This document shows positions 1 through 12,830 of a stretch of DNA of 64,000 bases, one piece after another (position 1 is the first letter of the stretch; each line of letters opens with the position of its first letter). Below the pieces are notes generated by a model. The model was given only the letters and a program-made list of their open reading frames with translations, did no database searches and had not been told where the DNA came from. Made by a program: the position numbers and the translations under genes. Where the stretch lies: contig CM114275.1 of assembly GCA_050084515.1 (NCBI GenBank), positions 15,500,001 to 15,564,000 on the forward strand. Direction: 5' to 3'. The DNA is from Blasia pusilla. Taxonomy: Eukaryota; Marchantiophyta; Marchantiopsida; Blasiales.

Positions 1-913
1 ACACCTGCGTAGACAATATCAACCGCGTCTCCCCCCAGCTCTTCAGGTAGAGAGATCACTTCATTTGGTGGCGTTGTCAATTCTATTGTGGCTTGGAGCG
101 TATAGACGCTTCTCCTTTGTTCGGTAAAATATGAAGACATGGCCATTAGAGGAACGTTGGATTGAGAATATCTTGTCTGGATGATACCCTCGCTGAAAGC
201 TGAAGTGGTGGTACGCTGGATCTTCTTGCTTATTGCTAGAAGAAAGTCATTGAAGGTGTTGATTACAATTAAATTCGTCAAGGTACTCGTCGAAAATTAC
301 TAATCTCGTTCACTCTTGGTCTGGAGATTTAGAATGTGCCTGGTGGGGGGGTAAAAGCTGAATGGCTGTCGTCGTCGTGACAATTGTTGGATCAGTTCTG
401 ATGAGAGCATCAACTGTGACACACTAGACCATTATGCGTAATGTGAGACGGTGTTTTCTGTCGTACCACAATGCGCGCCAATCGGACGTCTAGGTTGCAG
501 GAGGCGGATATCTGAGAGAGTTGACTTTTGGATGGCGTTTGCTGCATAGTTCTAGTATATATATGTGTCCTAGTGTTATACTTGCAAAGAGTCAGCTTGA
601 TTTGTCAGTAAAATCTGTCTAGATCTGATTGCACGCCTTGGTGGAGAATCTGTTTTAGGAGTATACTGGCGCGAATTTAAAAAAAGTACTGTGGCATGCA
701 CTTTCGTGTACTTGGTGTCGGATCTTGACTTTACAGCATGCGCTTCACCGCTGTGTATTCCTTGTCTAGCAAAGTGTTAGGTGAAAGGATTATCTCACTG
801 AGAAGCAACATTTTTCCTTTCTTGGAATTGACAAGGGCAAAGATGTCTTTTGACCTTGCATTGCGCCCAGAAACTGCTCAGATGTTTTAGATGTTTCACG
901 CCACTGTCTTCAG
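1..913. other. Upstream region of the PFP gene; no confirmed exon
   Basis: The first visible PFP exon begins at 914 after a CAG acceptor, and about 30 N-terminal residues of the family are still missing, so this stretch should be intron or lie beyond the true first exon. I read the plus strand for the expected N-terminal segment and found none. On the minus strand, bases 297 to 1 stay open for about 98 codons, with the first ATG at 146 and a frame that runs off the window edge. I do not recognise that peptide, and it may be chance or the edge of a divergent gene. Confidence 0.4.
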
Positions 914-3900
914 GGAGGGCATGTTGAAGTGGTGCGTGGAGATGCCACCGTCGCTGCGGACCCAGGAGATGCACTTGTCATCAGTCATTCATTCCCTCTA
1001 ACTTACGGTCAACCTTTGATCCGATTGAAATCAAGTCGTTCCGCCAACGTGTCGTCCCAGGGAGTTTCGGACAATGGCATCAGGTACCAAGATCAGTGGA
1101 TTGTGATCGAAGAAATTTCGCATCTGGCTTCTCAGCATTTCAGAGTTATCTGTGTAATTTGTTACCATCTCACCAAATCGTTCAGAGTTAAATCTTCCAC
1201 CTTTCACTCCCTCCATTGTTAAACGATTGTGTTTATGAATCTTGTCTACGTTTTTCAGTCTTTTGCAAAGATAATGTTCGTTAAATCTAAATTTCTATTT
1301 TTTTATGTGTAGCGTGGGTGTCGTATTTTGTGGCCGCCAATCACCAGGTGGCCACAACGTAGTGTCTGGCTTGTTTGATGCACTCCAATCAAACAGCACC
1401 AAGAGTACTCTGCTAGGATTCCTTGGTAATTTCTTCTCACATCTACTTCGAAAGTCATTGAGTACGTTGGTTAGTTTGGTTGACTAATCCAGACCTGTGC
1501 ATGATGCATGACATCAGATATATACAATACATACGTGTTGCAATTCTTAGATACTACTGCTCGTCACATGCTTCTACTTGTTGCTTCATCAGTCAGATTC
1601 GTATTCCTACGTCATAGACAATGAGGGATTTCGACTCTCTTCTTTCCATAGTTGCTGGACACAAGATGCTTGAATATTAAGATATCTAAGGTTTGACATG
1701 GTTTTCATTTTGTACTTGTGCTCGCAGGTGGTACTGAGGGATTATTTGCTCAAAATGTGGTGAGAATAAACAAAGAGTTAATCTCTCCATACAGAAATCA
1801 AGGTATTGTGGCATGCTTCATACCATATTAGACTGATTTTGAAAGAGAAGGAAGGTCATGCTTAGCATGCTTAATACATCAATAAAAAAATTAGAACATA
1901 TTTCCCAATCAAGTGTAGAGATTAACACATGAAGTATGGAATTCTGGCCTAGTTGTATTCTGCAGGGTAAGCTCTAATCGCATCTGAAGTCAAAACCATG
2001 CAAGTGCAGTCCACATTGGTAAGGATTAGTCTTTAATGATTGTGAGTCTTGTGATGCTTTGTAGGAGGATTTGATATGCTGGGGCGAACAAAGGATCAAC
2101 TAAGATCATTACAACAAGTTAATGCAGCAAGAGCTGCTTGTGAAGCTTTGAAGCTTGACGCTCTTGTCCTTATTGGAGGTAAATGATATGTCAATATTTT
2201 GTGAACGCATTGCCAGATAATAGTTAAGCTCAGTAGGTTCTTGTTGGAGGGTAACTCATTCCATGGGCAGTCCTCTAATTTAGGTGTGGAATTCGTGGAT
2301 CTCCTCACAGGATGTGGCTCCAACACTGATGCCTCCCAGTTGGCAGAGTCATTTGCTGCCACAGGTTGTCACACCAAGGTTGTTTTCTCCTCTGTTCATT
2401 CCCTTACTCATCCAGCTATAGTATTGACCTTCATATTCTGTATGGTTCAAAGTTAGGATCAAGTCATTAGTTGCTAGATAGGTTTTAAGTAGGCTCACAT
2501 TTCTTAGTGAAGGGTTTTTGTCCAGGTAATTGGAGTTCCTGTCACAATTGATGGTGACCTGAAGAACCAGTTTGTGGAGACAAGTGTTGGCTTCGACACT
2601 ACCTGCAAGGTAATGACTTGGAGTGAAGGGATTTGAGGATTGTCCAATCAAGCAGAAAAGTTATGCATACTGCAGTACTTGGATAAACGGCTCAAAAGGT
2701 GACACAAGTGGAAACTTTTAGCTGTCATTAAGAGTCTTGTAGTTTGATCACAAGGATGGAGGTTCGAGCAGATTTACTGACTAAGGTTTCTGATGCTCAT
2801 GAAATATCTACATCTAAGCAGGTGTATTCACAGCTCATCAGCAATATCTGCACCGATGCTTTGTCAGCAGAGAAGGTAAGAATTAGTTGTGGAGCTGATT
2901 CAGATGGCTACAAGCCCTCCAAGAAGTAGATATTGCAGAACTTTTTCTTGATCAACTTCAAATTTTTTTATGCCTAGAAGGGAGAAGTATTTGTGGAATG
3001 TTTGCTGAAAACTGTCATTTGTTTGGCAGTACTATTACTTCATCAGGCTCATGGGCAGGAGGGCATCACATATTACTTTGGAATGTACCCTGCAGTCCCA
3101 TCCGAACATGGTACCTTTGAGTTCACGCACACTCTTGCGAAGATTCAACTGGCGTCTATAGAAGTAGTGTGTTAATCAGAGTGTGGATATAGAGCTTAAT
3201 CTTCAAAGACGTGTGCTTTTGTCTTGTGTGTGAAAGACTACTGAGAAAAGTTATTACTCCCGGTATGCAGGTGATACTTGGGGAGGAAGTGTCAACACAA
3301 AAAATGACCCTTTTTGATATCACAAATCAAATTTGTGATCTGATTCAGGCTCGATCAGAGCAAGGTCAGAATGAATAAAAATCTAAAACAGTTATCTGGT
3401 ACAAATATGATAGCTATGAAATGTTGGTTGATCAGGGTGCTCACTCCTGTGTTTACTGGTTGCAGATAAGTATCATGGTGTAATCCTTTTGCCTGAGGGT
3501 CTTATTGAAAATATTCCAGAAATTCATGCTCTTCTCCAGGTGCTCACTTGTTGGGGACTGTATGATTGCTTGAATTGTAGAGGTAGAGTGACAATTAAAT
3601 TTTCGCGCTGTTTCTCTCAAACTGGAAGTATAATTTCCAATAGTCTGAAGGTGCCAATTGAACTGTGTATATCCCCTTACACACTTTGGACTTATAAATC
3701 TAATTGTTACAGGAATTAAATGATCTCCATCTGAAGCAAGATGTGAACATCGATAATATATCGTCCAAACTTTCACCTTGGGCATCAGCCCTTTTTGACT
3801 TCCTCCCTTCGTTTATAAAAAAACAGGTACTTCCATCAAAATTTTCTGCCTTGAAGCAACACATTCGCTAGCATTGAATCCTCGCAACTTATTACATCAG

Positions 3901-5561
3901 CATGGACACATTAATTAGAATGGAATTGGTACAATCATGCTTTTTTATCCTCATGTTTGTTCTGTGTCTTGTGCTAAATATTCTTTTGAATTTGGAACGC
4001 TGGGGTCTGCCGCAGCTGCTTATGGATAGGGAGTCAGATGGCTCAATCCAGCTTTCACAGGTGTGAGCTTGTGCACTAAGGCTACCATAGGATGAATTAA
4101 TTCTCAGAGCAACTACTGATGGTTGTCAGTGCTCATTGACATCGAAATGAGTTGATGAAGATATGCTTGGGAATTGTGGACGACAAGAAATTGGCACAAA
4201 TTAATTTTTTCCACTGGAAACTTTAATTTGTTAGTGACACTACCTATCTCGTGGAATTTGCAGATTGAGACGGAGAAGCTACTGGCTCAACTTGTTGATA
4301 CAGAAATGACAAGACGAACCGTATGTTATGCCAGTTTTGTCTCTTGGTGCATCATTGAATAGGTATCATATGTATTTGGCTTATCTTTTTTCATGAATTT
4401 TATTTGAAATTTACGTTCATTTGCAGAAAGCAGGGATCTACAGGGGAAAAAAGTTTAATGGCATTTGTCACTTTTTTGGTTACCAAGCACGAGGGGCACT
4501 GCCTTCTAACTTCGACTGCAACTATGCCTATGTAAGTCAAGTTTGTATAATCTTGTACGTTATCTTGGATGAGTCCAATTGACCTGCAACTTGCAATGTT
4601 CACCAAATGACCTGCAACTTGCAATGTTCACCTACTGCTATAATTATGTCTGTCTTTCAGACCCTGGGTCATGTGGCTTTCCACTTGGCAGCAACAGGAT
4701 TGAATGGTTACATGGCTACTGTAACGAATTTAAAGCAGGATGTATCCAAGTGGAGTTGCGGTGGAGCTCCCATCACTGTTAGTTTCCCACTCCCCTTAAA
4801 AAGTCCAAGTTCCAGCTTCAATTTTTTCAAAATCTAAAGCCTTGCATCTTGTGGTTTGCTGGAGTGAAATTAATTTTGCTCTCATCCCAGGCCATGATGA
4901 CCGTCAAGAGGTGGTTGAGGGGTCCCGGTGTTTCACAAATAGGAAAGCCTGCCGTGCACCCAGTGAAAGTTGATCTAAAAGGGAAACCTTATGAGTAAGA
5001 CTTGATTATGCCTTCTCTCAAAAGATCATTTTCAATGATTGTCCGGATGCTCCATCTTTCATCGGTGGCTTCAAACCCAAGCATATCTCTTGGAGCTGCT
5101 CAACTGCTCAACAGTTTCTATTGGAAGCTGACTTTTAAGTGTTCTCCAGGTTGCTGGTTCAAAATGCAGCTCACTGGCAACTAGAAGATTTGTATCGTAA
5201 TCCCGGGCCCATCCAGTTCGAAGGTCCAGGAACTGATCAGCTTACAGTTACTTTGTCAGTTGAAGATCAGGACTATATCAGCAACATTGAAAAGTTGCAG
5301 GGATATTTGGATAAGGTACAATACTTTCTTTCTTTAGGTTATTTAAGACGGAAAAGTTGTCTAACTTTGTTTTCTTAGTTTTGTGAAGAAATCATTTAAT
5401 TCAGTGAACTTCTTTAACAACATATCATGGTTTCGCAGGTGAAGGAGATGGTGAAGCCCGGATGCTCTCCCGACTTATTGAGAGCAGCACTAAGTTCCAT
5501 GGCCTCAATTACAGAAGTTTTGTCTGTACTATCTACTCAAGCCAACCGTAGACCATTTTAA
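914..5561 (+). CDS. PFP-ALPHA: PPi-dependent phosphofructokinase alpha-type subunit (PFP), 5' end missing
   Basis: Cytosolic enzyme subunit that interconverts fructose 6-phosphate and fructose 1,6-bisphosphate with pyrophosphate as phosphoryl donor; in plants alpha is the regulatory partner of catalytic beta. Eighteen exons join in frame with GT-AG borders: 914-1083, 1313-1425, 1728-1802, 2065-2178, 2311-2378, 2526-2609, 2822-2875, 3030-3110, 3271-3364, 3466-3539, 3713-3826, 4016-4060, 4264-4320, 4427-4531, 4661-4777, 4891-4994, 5150-5315, 5439-5561. They give 585 residues; the family has about 615, so roughly 30 N-terminal residues are missing. Landmarks are [72 protein letters not shown] and [19 protein letters not shown] at the C-terminus. 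It has alpha-type GGCGSNTD where beta has GGDDS, but TIDGDLK (from 2544) resembles the catalytic subunit. It converges with the lipase 235 bp away. Confidence 0.95.
5398..5488 (+). repeat. Source copy of a duplicated PFP intron/exon fragment
   Basis: This stretch covers the end of the last PFP intron and the first 50 bases of the last exon. It recurs in the same orientation at 6198-6274, exactly 800 bases downstream at its start. Confidence 0.9.
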
Positions 5562-5796
5562 TTTTTAATATCCTGGGGGCCAAATGTGTCGGATCAACTT
5601 TCCTTACGAAAGTGCTACAAGTTTACGCCAGATGTTATTTCGCAGGAGACCAGGTGCAGTTAATGATCAATAGACAAATATTCTAGATAACAATTATGCA
5701 ACAAAAATCTATTAAAAGATTGATAAGACATAAGTTTCCTCCGGTTAATAACCTTCTCAGGAACTTGCTTCTCAGGAACTTGCTTTTCCAAAAATC

Positions 5797-8700
5797 TCAT
5801 TGATTGTGTGAGTAAAGAATATCTTTAAGGACATCACGCAAAGCATAATAATAACTTTCACATCTGTGATCTGATAACATAGTAGATGATATAATTATCC
5901 GACCAACACGTGTATCTGCTCCACCTCTCCACAAAGAACAAGTCCGCTGTTCAATTGTAGTGCCTGTTTTGTGGCTCGGCTTTGAAAAATGTCTGCGTAC
6001 GTGATACAAAATACCTGGTGCATGAAGCTCTGGGTGATCGTTCAGTGGCTTCACGGTCTGCATTAGTTCCCTCTTTTGTCTCTCCAGATCATCATTTGAT
6101 ATATCACCAGCTTCCTTCTTCATGATGTCAACTGTAAAATGTACTTTTGCATCAGATGAACCCCAAACACTTTCTCCCATACATGATGAAACTCAGAAAT
6201 TCAGTAAACTTCTTTAACAACATATCATGATTTAGCAGGTGAAGTAGATGCTCTCCAGACTTACTGAGAACAGCGTTACACATGAACATGAAAAAACTCA
6301 GAAATGGTTTGCACTTATCCCTCCTAAACTATGCACTTGACATGAAAAAACTCAGAAATGGTTTGCACTTGTCCCTCCTAAACTATGCACACTTGACAAG
6401 AAAGAGGGTAAGATGACTAGGTTTACGGTAAGAGGACGACTCCTTGAAAAATAATTCAAATCCTAAGCTCCGCTAAAATGTACAGAGCTACGAGATCTTG
6501 ATGTGTTCACCTGATCCATTTAAGTTAATGGTGCGCCTGGCTAAAGCTCCGTATTTTCGTGCTGCATCTTGCACTGTCGTCAAGGCTTGCAAAGTACTAG
6601 CCACAAGATCTACCAGCCCTTTGCGTTCAATACCTTCCTTCAGCACATCAGTCCTGGACAGAATATGTGCAAAACTAATTTCAACATGTGGAATCATGCA
6701 GATACCGACAATCGTGCCAGTCAAGAAAAGTGAAATGAAATCTCCAGGTACAATAAACGGCTACATTCCATACCAGTCTAATAGGAGAATTTCATTGCGC
6801 AGCTGAATCAGAGCTGTCGTGCTCATTCTTGGAATCACATCATCCTTCAACCATGGAGAAGCAGTTCAGAGTCAGCTTTGCTGTCTGAAAATACCATTGA
6901 GTGTCTACAGTCTACTAATGTTAGGGACAGATATTAAGGATGACAATGTGAGAAAACAGTAGCACTCTGCAGATTACCATTCTTTCAAACAAATGGTATG
7001 TCACCTGCAAGACTAAGGTGGATGTGAACGCTCTACTTTTTGAAGCAAGATGTTTTGAAAGGCATGGTGGTGTTCCAATTCCAATAACTTTTATGTTTTC
7101 TGGGCTCAACCCAAGAGTCTGTTCGGAGTTCTGTCTCAGCAACATGCCGAGCAATGCAGCCGTAGCTCCACCAAGGGAGTGACCAACAACCAGCAATCGA
7201 AATCCCTGCAAAAAAAAATCAGATCCTTTCAATCTCCTTCCGATGATACCGCCATCTAATTATTGTCTAAGGAATGGACTGTTAGTTTTGAACGACTAAA
7301 TCTAAGCTGTCCTAACGTATGAATTTTAGTCTGGGCAGCAGTAACTCCTGTGCAGACCAAGTGGAAAAGCTTAAGGAATGAAGGAAGATGAAGGTCTGCC
7401 AGACGCTGTTGTAATTTAGCAGAGAGTTGTTTCCATTGGCCGTGATTGCACGAGAAGGACAAATATCACAAAAAACCACTATCAGGGTACGAACACTGCC
7501 AACGAACTGAAGGCTTTAGTGTCACATAGACCTCACTGTTTTTTTATTATTGAAGTACTTTACACAAGTCCAATTTGGAGACTTCATTGGTGATTTGAAT
7601 AATTGGTATAGTCTAGGAAAACTCTAACCTACCTGGCTAACCACTCTATAAGGTAGGCCTCTATTACCAACTTGTGCAATGAAACACAAATTAGATCAGA
7701 AGCATTGTCAGGAAGACAATGAAGAAAACTTGAATATGTGGAGGATGAGAAAGGATTAGTTTTATCCTTTTCAACAGATCTAGCACCTTAAAAGAGGTTC
7801 CTGTGAGGAACATGAACAGATAGCAAATGGACTCCTGAATAAGAATAGTTTTCCTTTTGATTCAACAAGCTCCCAGGGTACCCACTAGAGTTTCATTCGG
7901 CAGGCAGTGTGTTGGGCAATGAAACATTGAAAGGCAAACATGCCGAATATACTTGTGCTTAGAGATCACTGTATCTAAACCATGCTGATCAAGCAACAAA
8001 GATCTGAGTAATCAAAAGCACAATTTCTTACACACAGCATTACTCGTATACAAAAAATGTTACAGCAGTGATAGGAGACATGACTAATGAAATCTAGAAA
8101 TATTCCAACACTCAACATATCTTTACAAACATTGAGTGTTTGAAGGATCCCCACCCTATTTCACCAACAAACTAGAGCACACCACTGACCTCATTTTCTT
8201 GTAGGCACTGCTTTAAAGTTATCGTTTCATTCCGCAGAAGCCATTGCGCAGCCTCAAAACTTCCATAATGCACAGCTTCTCCATCAAATACTGCCGCATG
8301 TTCGCTGTAGGTGGCTATGTCAGTAATAAGGTCATGAACTGTTTGAGTGCCTCTGATACACATGATCACCATCTTATGTCGTGTGTCCACTCCAATGTAA
8401 TAAGCAGGTCGCATTACACTGGCTTTGCACACAAACTTGATGACATTTTCTTCCTTGAGCATGCTGACTCGCGAAAGGGCATTGGCATTCTTCATGTATG
8501 CACCCCATGCTAGCTCCAAGTAATATATCCACTTTTGAATCTGCACCCAAGCTCAACACTAAAACCTCAGGACATTTTCAGTCATTTACCAGTGAGTTAT
8601 AAACTGCATGATTATACACCTTTTCTAAGTCTAATGGTCTTTTCATTTTCAGGTGGGATGCCTTTGGACAAATTACTAAGATTCTATCATAAAGTCCAAT

Positions 8701-10628
8701 TTGGGCCAGAAACTCCAAGATCCCATAGAATATATGGGAAAACTGACTTTCAACATGGAACTCAGGTGACCACAAGTGAGTGAGAGTTGTATGTTTGTGG
8801 TTCATAAGATTGAAATCCAAAGAGAACAAAGAACTAGATACAGTGCTTAGCATCTCTAAAGTTAACAAGCAGACCTGCTGTTCCAGCTTTACTGATCAGA
8901 TATGAATCTCTTCCATGCTGTTACTCATTCCGTGATAGAGAACGGACATGGGAACAAACTTGGAGAATCCAACTTAAAATGAGGAAGTGATATTACCTGG
9001 TAATCAGAAGTGATCTGCTCCCCAATGATTGTGTCCACAGCCGCTTCAGAGGATTGGCGCAAGGAGAGTAGATAAAGCCCAAATGTAATGTCAGCAAGGC
9101 CCCACTGCTGCATACCAGCAGTACTTTTAATCAGACTTGCCCCAATGTCAAGGAGGGATCTAGCGCTGGCAGACTCCTCATATTTTTCCGCCAGTTCTTC
9201 TGCAAGAGCACTGTCTGTAAGGTTTCAGCAGAACTTTGAATTTGAATGACTAGCACCAAACAAGGTCCATAGATGACTGGAACAATCTATTTGTAAGAAC
9301 TCATGACAGGACAACTCATCAGGAACCAATTCTCTCAGATCTAAGCTCTATTTTTTCGTTTGTAATGTCTCAAACATGCTAAACCCCAGAGGTTGATGCA
9401 GCTGCATGTTCAACAGGCCGCATGGGACAATTTGAGAAATCTTCAAAAAATGATGCACCCTGCAATCTAACGAAATAGAAAGACTCCACTGGCAGCAATT
9501 GAGCATTTATTGTCAAGTATTTCATACTCTGAGATCACGATACCCTTTGACATATCCAGCTAACTGACTTTGCCTCGAATGACGTACAGATGGTCCTCAA
9601 GAAATTCGCGACATTGAAAGAATACTCAAACGAAAGCAGAACTGCCAGCAAAGCAATAGTGGAAGCGTACAGAAGAAAAAGTCATGCCTGGTTGTGGTGT
9701 TCTCGGGTATTTATTGAGAGGTGAATCCACAATGTTGCTGAGCCATGATAATTGATCTCGCCAATTGCCATCTTTGGAATCATTTTTATCCTCCGACTCA
9801 CAGTCTCCACTTCCAATCCCCTGTTCCTTTGAATCCAATAGCGGAAAATCTTCATACGGATAAATATCCGAATCACTGCCTACTATTCTCGCTCCCTCTC
9901 CATCTGCCACTTTATCTCGATGAGGGATTGATGAAATTGGATGAACTAACGTCAGGTGCTCCTGTATTCTTGTTGCCGGCAATACCTGCGTTCCTTGAAC
10001 TCTTGTGATTGTTGCTACCACTTCACGTCCTATAGCATTACCTCATCAGAAAGATTCTTATAGCTTGCGGCATTAAATATCAAAGATACGAAATGAAACC
10101 CCATAACAAGGCATAGCGTGCAGAGCTTTGGTTACCACCATCCACAAACTATGAACTCTTATTCCCTGGACAAGAATTTCATAAACCTCATCTGTAGACT
10201 TTCAAGCGCTAAGTGCTGATCTTTCGCATACATGCGTACTAAATCATGACCAAGGGCCGATGCGCGGCGTTAGAGCTAATATTTTGCACCGGATCCTTGC
10301 ATCAAGTGGTTCCATTACGTTCAAACCTCCCTCGTTCTCATACACTATCGCCCTACGAAATTCTATCCAATCGAAATTACTCCAGAAGCAGATCAGGACG
10401 CTCGCACATGTCCACAAGTTGGAGCTTTAGTCGATTGAAATATCTATTCAAATGAGGTCCATCGTAATCAAATGATTCATGCTCATCCGACTTACTCCGT
10501 AGAAGTTGAGAGATAACAACGGCGAATTTGGTGCGGCAAAGAGTAGCCATGTGCAGAAGAGCAGATCCCTTCGCCCTACTCTCGTCACCTTTAGAAGCCA
10601 CTCGCCCATCCACTTCAGAGCATGCCAC
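5797..10628 (-). CDS. Class 3 lipase (alpha/beta-hydrolase), multi-exon, 5' end uncertain
   Basis: Predicted acylglycerol lipase of the plant class 3 family; it resembles the Arabidopsis group annotated as calmodulin-binding heat-shock-like hydrolases (e.g. At3g49050), recalled rather than searched. Exons, 5' to 3': about 10628-10377 (frame uncertain), 10029 to about 9671, 9214-8997, 8540-8190, 7205-7005, 6844-6774, 6653-6511, about 6196-5797. The 8540-8190 exon carries SVMRPAYYIGVDTRHK and an IRGTQTVHDLITDI oxyanion segment. The next has the nucleophile elbow GHSLGG, then QDDVIPRMS supplies the likely catalytic Asp and APGILYH the likely His. The C-terminus is SDHRCESYYYALRDVLK. Exon phases agree from 8540 to 6511. 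The start codon was not resolved: two frames stay open across 10377-10640, and exons may be missing between 9214 and 10377. The second-to-last intron contains PFP-derived sequence. No signal peptide was seen. Confidence 0.85.
6198..6274 (+). pseudogene. Mutated copy of the PFP last intron/exon junction inside a lipase intron
   Basis: The 77 bases match 5398-5488 with about eight substitutions and one 14-base deletion. The deletion lies between two GATG words (5447-5450 and 5461-5464), as expected from slippage. The copied exon opens GTG AAG TAG, so it has an in-frame stop in its third codon and cannot serve as an alternative PFP last exon. It lies antisense within the lipase gene, just upstream of the lipase last exon. 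Confidence 0.9.
6286..6395. repeat. Two-copy 54-bp tandem repeat
   Basis: Copy one (6286-6339) and copy two (from 6340) both read acatgaaaaaactcagaaat and continue with matching text except for single substitutions and a small insertion near the end. The repeat lies in the lipase intron next to the PFP fragment. Confidence 0.9.
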
Positions 10629-11699
10629 AGTGGCTGCACTTACAATATCGTGCGCTCAAGCCCGCAGAATCCATCACCATGAGGACTACAAAAGATTTAC
10701 GGTAATCAACCGAGGAAGACATCCGTCTTCTGCTTCAGATAACATGTTGTCACCTGTTCACAATAATTCGCGGCGCTCTTAGACAGCATGTGGGACGGCT
10801 TACGAAGGTATCAGGAGATGACACAAGGCGGTTTGCTTCAACTCAAGCCTCTATCACACAGCAATGAAGTGCAAGTGTCAACTTTCGATGCGCTGTAAAT
10901 GGAGAATAGCACAATCATGTTTTTCCTTCTCCGGGTCCATGCTGACTTCCAGCAGATCATGCAAGGCGATCCACACAAAATCTGGCACATCGGAGGAATG
11001 TCAGCTTAAGACACTCTACCGCTAGTTGTAAGAGCCATCGAATACTTGGACAGAATTCAGAAGAGGATCAGAGCAGTGCAGTCCCCAATCACACCCCGGA
11101 CCACGTAGAGACGAAACTCGGATACAATATGCAGCCGAATTCAATTCAACACCGCTACCGACAAGGCGAGGCTCTCTGTTGGAGCTATGCAAGAGATTTT
11201 CATTAGCACTTTCCGTCTCGTGTGATTCCCATCGCGATTGCCTGGCTTGATTTCAAGTAAGGAGCCACTTACAATAACTAATTCTTTCTCTCCTCAGCAC
11301 CAGCCATCTGTACCCTTCTCCATCCCAAGTAAAACCCCGACACAGAACACGGAGATTTGTAACCTACCGTGGCGGTCGCCGAATCATATTCATATAGCCT
11401 AGAGGTTAGAAAATAGCGATGCTGCACCCGGAGTCACCACGCGTCGCAAAAGTCGGGAAAAAGTGCTTGTACGATAATTTTAGGCAAATGGACTAATTTC
11501 ATGATAAATAGGAGTGCTATAAATATTTGTCTCTTATTTATATGGGACTAATATTTAAATTATTATTGGAGAGTGTTTTTTAATTTGTTAAGGCATCTTT
11601 GCTTGACATACTTGAAATGTTTCCTCTTGTATGGGTAACAAGAAAATGTTTCTTCTTCTAAGGAAAAACATTTTTTGTATAATATGATTATTCCCTTCT

Positions 11700-11732
11700 C
11701 TCCCGTGCAAGGCACGGGCTGTCCCATTAGTT
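11700..11732 (+). repeat. Possible 3' end of a non-autonomous Helitron
   Basis: A hairpin CCCGTGC-AAG-GCACGGG is followed eight bases later by TTAG and then T. Plant Helitrons end in a short GC hairpin followed by CTRR and a host T. Here the last tetranucleotide is TTAG, not CTAG, so the match is imperfect. Confidence 0.35.
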
Positions 11733-12744
11733 TATTTACATGCGGATGGGAGGATTGATGTTCACCTCTATCTCACAAAGTCTCTTTTGAAAAATGTATT
11801 TTTAGTTGGGTGACATATTTTAATGTGAAAAAAATATTTGGAATTCATTTGACATACCTTAGTAGTTAGATTAATGAAACAAACTTAGTCTACATTCTCC
11901 ACTCTCCATGATGGTAGACAAACTTGGAAGATAATTCATAAATCCCCCACACCGTCTTGGTGACAAGACTTAATACGTGGTCAGATAGATTCAAAGGGAT
12001 GGCGGGCTGGCCCATGTCCTAATAGGACGCAGTATGATGGATCAAAACCAATGATAAACAAAAGGATAGCATGCAAAAAAAATTTGTCTTGTTTTATCAT
12101 AGCTCAAAATTGCAAACGAATTCACAACTGTCATAAATACAATATTTCTTAGTGTTACTCCAAAACTATCACTGTACAAATCGTGGCCCTCCATGGAACT
12201 AATAAACACTAGTGGCATGTAAGATGCAAAAATCTATACTATTAATCGAGCATGGGGGGTTAGTAAATGGGAAAAGAAAAAATAACATGAAGCTATAAGA
12301 AGTGAAGCCCAAAATATTTTTTGGTTGTGTTATTGGTTTCTTTAGCAAAGCCATTTGATCACGGACTCTATCTTAGCAATCGTTGGCATCAGTTTGGGAC
12401 ATATGTCAAAAACTTATTTGGGAAGTGCACGGATACGTATGATCCATTATGAGCACTTGTTACCCGGGGACACCTGTTAGATTGAAGGCCTCTTGAAAGT
12501 AGACAAATGTTTCTTATTCTCCCTCTCTTTCCTACTTTGGAGAAGGAAGTGGAGGCGAAAGAGAGGCGGACCAACTACAATTAGCATAAGGAAGATCCGA
12601 GGCTGCAGCCCGAAACTCATGATCTTAATTGTTGTGGCATGATCATCTTCTCTCTTGCCATTTCCATTCAGACGACATCGAATTCAGATAAGAAGGCGCA
12701 TCTCTTGAATTCTTGTTCACTCTCTTAGAGTTCATCGCACCATC

Positions 12745-12830
12745 ACATTGTTCACTGCTGATGCACGCAAGATGTCTCTTCACTGCTCATGCAAGATGTA
12801 TGTTCACTGCTGATGCACGCAAGATTCTTA
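12745..12830. repeat. Three-copy degenerate tandem repeat (unit about 28 bp)
   Basis: The phrase ttcactgctgatgcacgcaa occurs twice, flanking a third, partly deleted copy (ttcactgctcatgcaagatg). Confidence 0.8.

Noticed and set aside
12745-12830. Short regularly spaced repeats suggestive of a CRISPR-like array
   Set aside because: Only three degenerate head-to-tail units without unique spacers, in a eukaryotic context.
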